A stretch of DNA of 64,000 nt. Source: Davidsoniella eucalypti. Its lineage: Eukaryota > Ascomycota > Sordariomycetes > Microascales > Ceratocystidaceae. Where the stretch lies: NCBI GenBank assembly GCA_004009845.1, contig RMBW01000007.1, positions 496,001 through 560,000 on the forward strand, in the 5' to 3' direction. The notes below the pieces were generated by a model. It was given only the letters and a program-made list of their open reading frames with translations, did not search any database and was not told the DNA's origin. Positions within the stretch are counted from its first letter, which is position 1. The number at the start of each line of letters is the position of its first letter. Position numbers and translations under genes: made by a program. Of the stretch, positions 48,613-59,043 are shown in pieces.

Positions 48613-51600
48613 TCAGACAGCCGTCGTAGACGGGACAAAGGTTGCTACTAGAGTAGATTCGGTTTTTGTAGTAGTAGTAGTAGCAACTGTAGCCGGTTCT
48701 GGAGCCACTACTGGAACCGGTACTGACTTCGGCGCCTGAGCTGGCGATGCTAGAGTTTGAACATCTGGAGCTAAGCTTGGCATAGATGCTAGAGTTTGCG
48801 ACACATTTATATTGGCCGTGGCAGAAATTTCGACGGTAGGAGCTGATGTCATAGGAGCTACTGGAGATGGAGCAGGCACGGGAATAGCCTGGGACGCCAC
48901 AGGAGCCACTGGATACGGTACAGGTGCAGAAACAGTCTGAGCTACTGGCGCTAGGGCGCTGACAGCAGTAACTGGAGATGGCGTAGGCACTGGAACAGCC
49001 TGGGCTACAGCAGCGACTGGAGACGATGCAGATGCAGTAACAGCCTGAGCTACAGGGGTTGAAGCTGCAGGGACAACTGCAGACGGCGTAGGAGGGATAC
49101 TCTGAACAGCAGGAGCTGGAGTGGTAACAGCAGCAACATCAGCAGGAGCTATCTGAGCTGGAGCCGAAACAGCACTAGGCGCGGCTGGCTCACCAGAGGT
49201 GAGCTTAGCATCGTACACCGGTGCTGGCGTCGTAGTCGGGACCGGAGCCGAGGCTGGTGTTGGAACTGCGTGAATAACTGGAGTAGGCACAGCTTCAGGG
49301 ACAGTCGACTGGACCATAGGAGCCTGGGTTGGGATAGCACTCGTAGGAGTCGATGATTGCTGAGGCAAAGCTGTTACGGGCGCCTTTTCAACGAGAGGTG
49401 TGACTGTGATTGGCTGAGCCGTATGTACTTGGACTGGAGCAGCCGACTCAGAAGTCTGAGCTGAAACTGGCACCTGTGGTTTAGTTTGTATAAGAGTTGA
49501 GACATGGGCTACCGTAGAAGGTGTTGCGACTGTCGGAGTAGAAACTTGAGAGTCGGCAGCGAGTGGGGTAGGAGTAGCAGCGACCGGGGTTTCAGCCGGA
49601 ACAACAGATGGCTGGGCAAGTGCAATGTGCGGAGTAGTAGAGGCGACTGGTACTGGCGTCGGAGTATGAGATAGAGGCGGCACATGGTGAGATATAGGCT
49701 GCGTTACGGGGGCAGGACTAGGAGCGATAGCAACAGGAGCGGTTGCAGCGGGTGACTGAGATACCGAAGCCGGTCGGGATATAGATGCTGCTACAGCAGG
49801 TGGTGGTGGTGGAGGGGGTGCATGAACCACCTGTTGTACTGGAGTAGCAGTCATCGGCGTCGGCGTCTGTGCTGGAGGGACTGAGATGTTCGACTGTGCA
49901 GGTGGCACCTGAGCTGGGGCAACAACCTGTGCTGTTGGCGTAGCAGCAGCCATACGAGCTGGCGTACGAATTGGCGATGGACCGTGGCCACCGGGTGTAG
50001 CAGCGGGAGTGTTGCTTGGTGGGTTGGGGACCACCAGACCCATACCCTCTAGCACCCTTTTAAGTGACTGGATAAGGCCTTGCTCGAGTTGCTCATCGCC
50101 AATGGCCTGGGTAGCGGCAGTAGCAGCATCAACTCCTTCACGAGGCTTTTGTAGGGTGGTAGGGGATAGTGCAAGAACACGAATCATGACTGAAACTCCT
50201 AGCATATTCATCCGGTTAGCCTCGACGATATTGGACAGGAAACGAGGCAGATTTTGACGGAAATTCTCCATGGCAATATAGGCCCGTGGCTCGATGATTG
50301 TACGGCCATTCATATTAAAGGTCGGTGGCACATTGATACTGTTAGGTGTGGTAGACTGCGGTGGTATGAAGGTCGTTGGGATGTTATGGTCGACATGGCT
50401 AATGGCACCATTGACCACGCCCATGAACCCACGCATACAAATCATCTCCATGGGGCCGTTGAACACAGCTGTATCTGTGGGAGTGATACCTAAGAACCGT
50501 GTAACGGCTGCTAGTACGATATCCGACGCATTCTGCACATGGGCATCGATGAGATTCTGCGTCAGGCCTTGCTTCAGCACCGAGATGGCGTCGAGCAAAG
50601 TGGCATGAAGAACGTATGGCGATGTCTGGGGCCGTCCAGAAAGCGATGCCGGCGTTCCAGGAACACCTCCGCTAGGCGAAGCCGCCTGAAGCGGGCGTTG
50701 AGGAGCGGTAGTCGGACGCGCGGTAGAGGTAGCCCCAATCGATGTGCCATGCACAGAAGTGGCCTGCATAGTCATGCTTGGGGGTGCCGTAGTCAAGGTA
50801 CTTCCCGTGGGAGCCAAGGGCGGGCGAGTCGTAGCAAAAGTGTAGTTGGTTTGCGGTTGAATCAGAGTCGACGATGGCGTGCGGTTGAGTGTATTTGCCT
50901 GTGCCAGAGCTTGTGCCTGTGCATGTGGTGTGATAGCGGCTTGGCCTTGTGCTGCCACCAAAGCTGGAGTTGCCTGGTTGTATAGCTGAGCAGGACGATT
51001 GGCTTGGGATCCAGAGGGATAGGCTTGAATCTGAGCTGTTTGCTGCTGGAGACCTTGTTGCTGGGTGCCGGGTTGATACTGAATCTGGTAAGAGTGCTGT
51101 TGCTGGTAGATTGGGAACGTGCTCTGGTCAGCAGTAGTTTTGCGCTTTTTCCCAGCATCAAGTTCTACTCCAGGCACACGTGACCATGTGTTGCTCATTT
51201 CATCTTTACGGAAAGCCTCGTTCCCAATTAGATTGTGTCGCACACTACTTTCCCAGCCCTTTGTCTCAGTTCTGAAATAGAACCACGGATAGTTCATGGC
51301 AATCCGTTTGTAGATCTGCTTGAGAGTCAGGCCCTCCGGTCCCACGGCTGACAAAGTCTCATCGATGAGGATGCTGTAGTTCTTGCTAGGCTTAAGCAGC
51401 TGATCTGGCGTGTAGTCCTCCAGCTTAAGCTCCAGAGGTGGTGATTTGGGTCGGGTGCGTTTCTCTTTCTTTTCGCGAGCACGTCGTTCCGCATCGGAGC
51501 CTTCGAAGAAACTGTCGTCTCGAGACTTGCGCTTCTTGTATCTGCGCTTCTCCATGTTATCGCAGCCGGCTTGGTCTGGAAGTGGGTGCTTACGGGGCCG

Positions 51601-54600
51601 TCCAACCTTGCGCTTCTCGCGATCTAACAGCAAAGAGTTCGGCATCTGCTGGAGTTGCTGATACTGTTGTAGATGTTGGATTTGCTGAGCTGGCATTTGC
51701 ACATGACCCGCCTGGCTTAAATGTGCAAGATTGACAGCCATTTGGTTTAGCTCATGTTGGTGCTGCTGTTGTTGCTGCAGCACTAGAATATCTTGTGGTT
51801 GGCCGAGGGGCGTCTGAGACTGAAGAAGCTGCAGGTGTTGGGTTTGCTGGGGTTGTTGTAGCTGAAGTTGCTGGGCTTGAAGCTGTTGTAACTGTAGTTG
51901 CTGCTGGTATTGGTAAGCATCTACTTGGTGGGTATCGCCGAGCAGAGAGTGTACAGGATCCAGAGGAACAGCCTGTAGAGCCGGAGCATTAGCAACCGCT
52001 TCAGTTGCACCAAATTGTTCTGCTACAGATGAATAGACGGGGCCTACGGTCGTAATCGGGGGCTCGGTAGCAGCCTGAGTTGAGGTCATGGTCATAGGGG
52101 GAGCTGGAAGTGGAATGGTGAAAGACTGAGGTTGAGGTTTGGGCGGTTGAGGCTTAGGTGGTTGAGGCAGCGCAATGGGGGCATGAACTGGTCGTGACGG
52201 TGTAGGTTCTGCAGTGGCAGCTTGTAAAGCATGTACGGGGTCAGCTTGTACCAGGGCCTGCAGACTAAGCAAAGCGTCATCAGAGCCACCCAAGTCTGCT
52301 GAGGGATCTAGCATTGGAGGTGAGGGAGCAACAGAAATGGCGGCAGCAGCAGCAGCATCGGCAGCAGCCTTATCTGCCTTTGCCCGAGCTTCCGTTTGCC
52401 GTTTCTTTTCGGCTTCAGCTTCTGCCTTGAGCTTGGCTTTAGCTGTTGCTTCAGCTTCGGCTTCAGCCTCTGCCTTGGCTTTTGCAGCAGCTTTTGCAGC
52501 AGCTTTAGCCTCTGCTTTAGCCTGTTCTTCAGCCTCGTCTTCTTTACGCTGGCGCTCCTGTTCTTGGAGCATACGTTTGCGTTCACGATGTTCGCGCTTT
52601 GACATTATTCCATCCTTAGGAGGACGTCCAGGACCTCTCCGTTTAGATGGCGCTGGAAGAGCATCAGATGAACCTTCGGCATAGCCTTGACCGTTCTTAG
52701 AGTCCCGAGAAATGGACTTCATGGGAGTCTTGCCAGAAAGCTTGATAGACTTCCTGGGTCGTGGGTTATCATCCTCAGACAATGGAACTTCGGATAGATC
52801 TGACTGATCACTTGATTCATTGCCCTGAGTCATGCGAGCTTCGAAATCCAGGCTCATCTCTTTGCCACCTTCAAAATATCGCTTATTGAGAGGCCGTCTC
52901 TCTTCCTCTTCGATATTCTCAAGGTGTTCCCCGCCAGTCATACCTCGTTCTACACCATTAATGATAAAGGTGAAGATCACGTCATTGATCTGAAGAGAAT
53001 CATGACTTCGGAGAACGATACTAGGAGACCGGACCATCTCCTCGTTACGGAAAAAGCCATTGCGATGGAGACGGAAAGCCTCGAAGACGTGAGTCTTGGG
53101 ATTGAACTGGATCTTCATATGTTGGCGCGAGATTCCTTTCATCTTTGCAGCAATGTTCGGACCGGGGGAATGGATTCCCAAGAATGCGACGTATTCGGGC
53201 GAAGGCCTTAGAGCGGCAAGGTCGACGGCGGCAGATCCTGGCGTATGCGAAACATATTGTCGGTCGGTAATCATGTTGTCGTCGGGTGCCTGGGAGGTCG
53301 ATGCACCGTTTTCATAGACGTTCGGAGTGTTCTTGAATCGAGGTCGTCGGCGTCGGGCACTTTTGTCGTTGGAATCCTCGTCAGACTCTGGACCTAGCAT
53401 ACCACCCTCTTCACTAATGTAAGACTTGGAGAACTTGCGATCCTCGATGATCTCTGATGGTGGCTCAAGGCCATGATCTGTATAGTCACGTTTTCTTTCC
53501 AAAGCCCGGGCTTCGTCTTTACGGGCCTGTCTTAGGGCACGCTGGTCGCGGCCTATTATCACAGAATAGGTGGTCATTTGGAAGGTACTGTCGGCAAACT
53601 CGATTCGCGCAAACGATTCTAAGCCGGTACTATCCAGGCCCTTTCGGAGATTGCGGGCAGAGCCATGGGACAATGAGCCCGAGTGTGAAGATTCCACGTC
53701 TGCCACATCCATCACTGAAAAATCGACCTGGGATGGAGCTACGGTTGCGGGGTGGTTCATAGTGCCGTTGCCACGAATATCTTGGGGATAGCTAGATGAC
53801 CGTGACGATAGTAGGGCATGTAAAATCGAGCGATTGGTGTTCAATCCCAAGCTCAAATTTGATCCCATAGAAGCGGCGGCATGTTGCTGGGCAAAGGCGG
53901 AAGGTGTGCGAGGAATGGACGAAAGAGCCAGCATGTCGAGAGGGGCCGGCTCAGTGGCAGAGAGGGGTAGGTCAGTAGCGGCGAAGAAAGCTGTGCTATC
54001 AATCTCCATCGGCGTAGCATTGGCAGCGATATCAATGGCCGTGGCAGCTGCAAGCGCAGCAGCAGACATTGGTGAAGGTGTTGCAGGGACTAGACGAAAG
54101 AGATGCGTGTTAGTTCGCAAACAAAATCAAGGGCGTTGCTTAAAGTGCTTACCAGCCGAAGTAACAACAGACGCAAATTCCTTAGTATTTTGTGGCGGTT
54201 CATACGGGACGAGAGCGCTTTCGGGATGGGTGGTAGGCTCTGCGTCTACGGTAGCATTCTCAGTCTTGTTAGCTTCCGATACCTGGTGTGCTGTTGGCGG
54301 AAGAGAGTTTGCGCGAGGCTGAGGGGGGGCACTATTTGCTCCAGGAGCAGCATCGGTGGCAGTACCGGTATCGGTATTGGGAAGAGCAGGCGTTGGTGTT
54401 TTAGGCGCTTCGACAACAGTGGTTTGGGTAGCCGGCGGAGGTGTGGCGGCGCGATCGGAGGGCGGCGTGCTTTGTCGACCTTTTTCAGGCCGGGGTGGCG
54501 GCGGTGATTTAGGAGCAGGTGTAACTCCAGCATCAGATAAGGGATTTAGCGGTGGTACAGGTTCTGAAGCTTCTGCTGTCGGGTTTGGTGCTGGCTCTGC

Positions 54601-54951
54601 TTCGGGCTTCGGTTCTGACGGTTGTGATGGCGGGGGCGCTAATGTGGGCACTGTCTGTTGTTGTGATGCCAAAGAGGCTGAAGGCAGGACCGAAGAAGCG
54701 GCAGGCGGCGACGGGGCCGATGAAGAGTCGGAGTCAATGTCCATGGGCACCTGTTCGTCGTCGTCATCGTTGTCGGAATCAAGGAGGGTGGGATTGCGAT
54801 GGCTATTATCGACGTCGACAGCAAGAGAATGCGGCGGCTGGTTAGGTAAGCCGTGATGAATTTTGTCGGAAACCGCCACTTGCGGCATGGCAACTGGCAT
54901 AACTGGCATAGGCGGCGCAGGGCCAGAAACGCTCATTTGGGACGAAGTCAT
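48613..54951 (-). CDS. FHL1: FHL1-like transcription factor (FHA + AT-hooks + forkhead)
   Basis: Two exons, 54951-54153 and 54089-48613, with a 63-nt intron, give 2091 residues. The ATG at 54951 is used because the frame above it begins at GTG. Residues 1-266 are Pro/Ala-rich and acidic. An FHA domain spans about 424-646 (FARIEFADSTFQMTTYSVII, GISRQHMKI, FRLHRNGFF) with a charged insertion. An AT-hook lies at 749-759 (KRRGPGRPPKDG), then an Ala/Glu/Lys helix, a Gln-rich segment (about 990-1082) and a second AT-hook (about 1093-1102, KRKVGRPRKH). The forkhead is at about 1164-1241 (PSKNYSILIDETLSA, WFYFRTETKGWESSVRHNL). A block near 1390-1540 (LLDAISVLKQGLTQNLIDAH) looks ordered; the last 500 residues are Pro/Ala/Thr/Val-rich. 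Yeast Fhl1 drives ribosomal-protein genes with Ifh1. Twice the yeast length. Confidence 0.92.
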
Positions 54952-55711
54952 CGCTGCGCAGCGAGGCAGCTCGTTCGTCGACAGACGAGGCACGAAAAGT
55001 CGGAGGCGGTGATGGCGGGCGGGAAGAGAAGAGAGTCTGGTCGAGGCTCGACAGGCTCACAACCAGCGGCATGAGGCAGGCTGGAGGATAGTGTCGGTGA
55101 GATAGCTGAGGAGGGGATGGCAGAGGGTCCGATTGGCCTCTTACGTGAAGGACTTTGTTGTTGAAGCGAGTGATGATCGCTGTCGAGCAAAGATCGCCCA
55201 CAAACTGGAATTGCCGAGCAAGAAAAAAAAAAGAAAGAAACAAAAATCTACACTCAAAACCAAGCGCCTGGGCAGGGCTGCGAAAATCGAAAAAGTCCTT
55301 CTATAACTTTACAGATGGGAAAAAAATACAGAGTAGGATTAGTTTCGCCAAGTGAGAGCCATCTGCGCTAGATTTGCCAAACAGTCTTCGGGCACGGATG
55401 GGTGGGGCCCGTCGTGATTGGCTGCTGGCCTTAGTCAGCAGCTTCTGCCCCACCCTGTTCTAGTGCTGATCCTGGTTCCGTCTTTCGTTCGCTTCTGTCT
55501 TTCACTTTTCGGCAGGTACCCAGTCCGTCAGCGCCTGCCGTTTAGAGAGGGCCTAAAAAAGAAAGAGGCCAGCCACTAAGACGACCGCCCCAATCGCAAT
55601 ACAGCGGCCACTATATTCGCACGATCGCATGGCACAGGTAAGAGAACTACCACAGTGTAGTGCTTGTAGAGGTGTATTCATGGTCTATATACGTATGCGC
55701 CAGCTCCCAAA
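54952..55711. promoter_or_regulatory. FHL1 promoter / AFG1 3' flank
   Basis: 760 bp between two minus-strand genes, GC-rich near the FHL1 start. An A-rich tract near 55221-55245 (T-rich on the FHL1 strand, about 270 bp upstream of the ATG) is a likely promoter pyrimidine element. No gene was seen. Confidence 0.45.
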
Positions 55712-57862
55712 TTACCCACTGGAGCTTGTTGCCTGTGGCGGCGCCTGTTGCTGCTGTTGCTGCTGTTGCTGCTGTTGCTGCTGCTGCTCCCCCGCGGCCA
55801 AGAACTTGGTCCGCTCGATCGCATATCGCGAGAGGCCCGCATGTCCGTCGACTGGCACCCGCTTGCCCATTGTGATCTCAGTGACCCGCGACCCCGCACG
55901 ATCCATGTCATGCGCCTTGAGCTTCTGCGACGGCTGTGACCGTTCCCAGTGCCGCGCCTCAGCTGGCAACGGCCGCCACCACTGGCCCTCTCGTGAATGC
56001 CACAGCCTACCGCATAGTTCCCAGAGCCGGCTGGCCGCCCGCTTGTAGGCAAACCGCTCGTCTTCGCCGGTAAACGAGCTGGTCTTGGTGTAATCGACCC
56101 TGAACGATGGGCCGTGCTGCGACCCCGCATCGCGGTCCGGGTCGTATTGAGATGTAGCTGCCGGCGTGTCGTAGTAGGACACATTGGGTCGGAATGGCGC
56201 CGATTGGTCTTGGTAGACCTCGGCAATGGTCTCGGAGTACGTAGCATCTTCGTTCTCCGGCTCCGGTGCTGCCACTCCTGTTCCCGGTGCGCTAGAGCTA
56301 CTTTTAGGCCGTGCATCGGGGAAGAAGAGGTCGTCGGGGCCTAGCTCGGCTCTAAGATGTAGTTTACAGCCGGCCTCGTATAGCGCATCGAGAAAGTTGA
56401 TAAAGCGCCGGGCCTCGCTTGTTTGCGTAGTTGTAAGTGCTGGAACATGGTCGATGATGAATGTGTGATAAGTTGATGCCAGAGTAATGTAGTCGGCCGG
56501 TCCTAATGATGAGGCTAGATCGCTAAAGTTGAAGAATGCCACGCCGTCGCAGGCCTTCGGTATGTGGACAGCGCGCCCATAGACGTAGAGGGTTTGCTTC
56601 TGCCATGAAAGGCCCTCCGGCACCGCTACTAAGCCTGTCAAGTCCTCGCTGCCCTCGCTCTGGAGTAGATAATACCGGGGTAGGGACCGCAGTACCAGCA
56701 TGTCGTCCGGCTCTACCTCGTCCGGTCCTGCTGTATGTTGCTCAACGGTATTTTCAAAACTACGTGCATCAACTGGCTGGGCGGTGGAACTGAGAACTGT
56801 AGCTTCACGGGCAGTTTCGGCGACATCTCGCCTTCTATAATCGGTAGATCCATCCATGTTCCAAAAGTCGCAGCGCGCCTTAAGGACCTCTACAAATGCG
56901 GCAAAGTCGCTCGAGCTTGCGGACAGCTCGCCTTTTTGTTGCTTCATGCCAAACGAGAGGAATTTGGTCACTAAATCTCGGAACGGCGCCGGCGCATAGT
57001 CTACGCCCGATGCCCGCTGCAGTTCCTCGGGCATGCGGTTAGACGATGCTATCAGTACGCCGCCCAGATGGAAGAATGCAATCATGAGGTGATTCAAGAT
57101 CTTGCTGGCTGCACGGTCTGGCATCTGGAATTCATCAAGGAACAGCACAGGCGATTCTTTGACTAGCTTCTGTGCCATCCATAGGAGCGAGTATGACTGT
57201 TGGTCGTCTGTGCCGTTGAAGTGCGGGTTTTGCATGCGGAAAGCCTCTAGCTGTGAGAATATATATAACATAAACGTATTGAAGTGCCAGCGTCTTTTGC
57301 GACTAGTCGGAAGCCCCTCTGCTAGCAAGTCCAGTAGCATTGATTTGCCGGTGCCGACTTCGCCTGAGACGAATAGACCCTTTGGCGAATCGATCTCCAC
57401 CGCCTGCTCATGGCTGCTTAGAAGCTTTACGAGCGCCATGTCCTCGGCATGCGGCGAGCGCACCAAATGCTTGAACAGCGGGTTCCTCCATATTGGATGG
57501 CCGCGTACAGCGAGCTCTCCAGCAGTGTCTTCGTTGTCTTTGGCACCGAGAGTGCGGGTGGTAAGCTTTGCGACCTGTTTGAGCCGAGTTTGGTACTCGG
57601 CCGCCGGCACATAATCCTTCAAGCGCGAGTAGACGCCTCGGAGATGAAGCGCCAAACGATGCTGCGCATGGTTTGGCAAAAGTGAGCCCGTTGAAACCAG
57701 CGTCTGGTACTTGACCAGCGGGTCGGTGATGGCAGGTACAGAACTGAAAGGCTGGTGTCGCAAACCAGATCGTTGTCGCAGGGTGCAGAGTTGTACCGAG
57801 CCGGCAGATGCTGCAGCACAAATTACGGTTCTGCTAGGAGAAACAGCGGTCATGCGGCGCAT
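55712..57862 (-). CDS. AFG1: AFG1/LACE1-type mitochondrial AAA ATPase
   Basis: A single exon of 716 residues. The ATG at 57862 starts an Arg/Ser presequence (MRRMTAVSPSRTVICAA); a second ATG lies three codons on, and the longer frame upstream starts only at GTG. The Walker A is GEVGTGKS (about 167-174), the Walker B is VLFLDEFQM (about 239-247), and sensor 1 is IASSNRMPEEL (about 271-281). The N-terminal family sequence YQTLVSTGSLLPNHAQ is also present. Afg1 proteins help clear or mature inner-membrane and cytochrome oxidase subunits. The middle carries a typical C-terminal ATPase half (YHTFIIDHVPALT, RRFINFLDALYE). The C terminus has an added disordered Gly/Gln tail with 14 Gln. It is longer than yeast Afg1 (about 500 residues). 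Divergent from NUP133. Confidence 0.95.
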   Translation of the reverse strand: MRRMTAVSPSRTVICAAASAGSVQLCTLRQRSGLRHQPFSSVPAITDPLVKYQTLVSTGSLLPNHAQHRLALHLRGVYSRLKDYVPAAEYQTRLKQVAKLTTRTLGAKDNEDTAGELAVRGHPIWRNPLFKHLVRSPHAEDMALVKLLSSHEQAVEIDSPKGLFVSGEVGTGKSMLLDLLAEGLPTSRKRRWHFNTFMLYIFSQLEAFRMQNPHFNGTDDQQSYSLLWMAQKLVKESPVLFLDEFQMPDRAASKILNHLMIAFFHLGGVLIASSNRMPEELQRASGVDYAPAPFRDLVTKFLSFGMKQQKGELSASSSDFAAFVEVLKARCDFWNMDGSTDYRRRDVAETAREATVLSSTAQPVDARSFENTVEQHTAGPDEVEPDDMLVLRSLPRYYLLQSEGSEDLTGLVAVPEGLSWQKQTLYVYGRAVHIPKACDGVAFFNFSDLASSLGPADYITLASTYHTFIIDHVPALTTTQTSEARRFINFLDALYEAGCKLHLRAELGPDDLFFPDARPKSSSSAPGTGVAAPEPENEDATYSETIAEVYQDQSAPFRPNVSYYDTPAATSQYDPDRDAGSQHGPSFRVDYTKTSSFTGEDERFAYKRAASRLWELCGRLWHSREGQWWRPLPAEARHWERSQPSQKLKAHDMDRAGSRVTEITMGKRVPVDGHAGLSRYAIERTKFLAAGEQQQQQQQQQQQQQQAPPQATSSSG
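55745..55786 (-). repeat. CAG/CAA trinucleotide repeat coding 14 Gln in AFG1
   Basis: 42 bp on the coding strand, mainly as CAG-CAG-CAA triplets, near the AFG1 C terminus (residues about 693-706). The CAA interruptions should reduce slippage, but length variation between strains is likely. Confidence 0.9.
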
Positions 57863-59043
57863 ATTTAACGGCAGCCTGCAGATATAAGAGAGTATGAAAA
57901 AAGGGAGGGAGCTAGAGAGCCTATGGTAGGACACAGACAGATAAACCTCTTCACTTAAAATTCAGAGATATACCAAAATTTAGAACAACATCTATCTTTG
58001 TGTAGACTTGTTTCGTTAGAGTTTTGTAGAGCACCTATTAACGGAGCTGCAAATCATATTGCGCCGAGACGCTCGCCCTAACTTCTTTTAGTGTCTTATA
58101 CCATGTAAACCAGTAGGGTTAACCATGTAACCCTCGCTAGTTTTGTCTAAGCTTGTAAAAAAATATTTGTTGCTAAGATCAGATAAAGAGAGGACTAGCT
58201 ACTATAGGGCCTCTAAATGATCCCAGATTATAAAAAAAAGAATGAAAAAAGACGGCGTGCGACGCAATGCCACAGACCAAGTCGCGTCAAGCTTCTATAC
58301 TATGCTACATACTACTGTACTATGTTGTAGTAGAAGGCATGCCAAGGACTGCAGCTAAATTGATAGACTGCCTGATCAAAAAATCCCATTAAGCTGCTGC
58401 GCGCTCATGCACAGACCTTGACAACCTGTTTAGCCCTGCAAAAATCGCCTGAAGAAGAGCTTGAAAGGACTCTAGGGAGGGTTCTCTGCGCTTGTAATGC
58501 AATAAGCTGCATGTTTGACCCGTGATCACGTGAGCCAAGCACTCAAACAGTTAGGCAACCCAGCCTTTTGTGGGTCTGCCACCGCGGTTGTCCAGTAAGC
58601 GAAGTTTTTTGTTGATGCTCGTTCTTTCCGCCCAATCAATCCAAGGCCAGGCTCAGTTCATCACGTATCTTCGTGCAGCTTCGCTTTTTTTTTTTTTATT
58701 GTTAAATTCTTTTTTTTTTTTTACGGCCATTCTTTTTCCCTAATTTCAGAATCACTCTTTTTGCTGTCGTATCAATCCGACAGCCTGTCTTCTATTCTAC
58801 CCTCATCGGCTTGCTGGAAACCCTATTCTCGCCGTGTTTAGATCACGCGTTAGCTGTCCTGTCGCCGATGTACTAATTTATCTACCTTTGTTTTGTTTGG
58901 CTTGTCGAGAGCTACCGCTATTCATCCATCATCACACTAGTCGTAGCTACCATCACCACTAGACCAGATTTGCTTCTGCATATAGCCTCACGGCCGAGAA
59001 GTCACCTCGAATAGACAGCTGCCCAATACGCACTCCTCCCACA
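57863..59043. promoter_or_regulatory. Divergent promoter region AFG1 / NUP133
   Basis: 1.18 kb without a supportable gene. The notable element is a pair of poly(dT) tracts about 320-360 bp before the NUP133 ATG. C/T-rich sequence continues toward the start. The middle of the region is AT-rich with short A-runs. Confidence 0.55.
58685..58722 (+). promoter_or_regulatory. Paired 13-T tracts upstream of NUP133
   Basis: Two uninterrupted runs of 13 T (58685-58697 and 58710-58722) separated by 12 bases. Poly(dA:dT) of this size disfavours nucleosomes and commonly marks open promoters in fungi. Confidence 0.5.

Noticed and set aside
57863..57934. 24-codon N-terminal extension of AFG1 in the open frame
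   Set aside because: It begins at GTG, and the ATG at 57862 already gives a good mitochondrial presequence.
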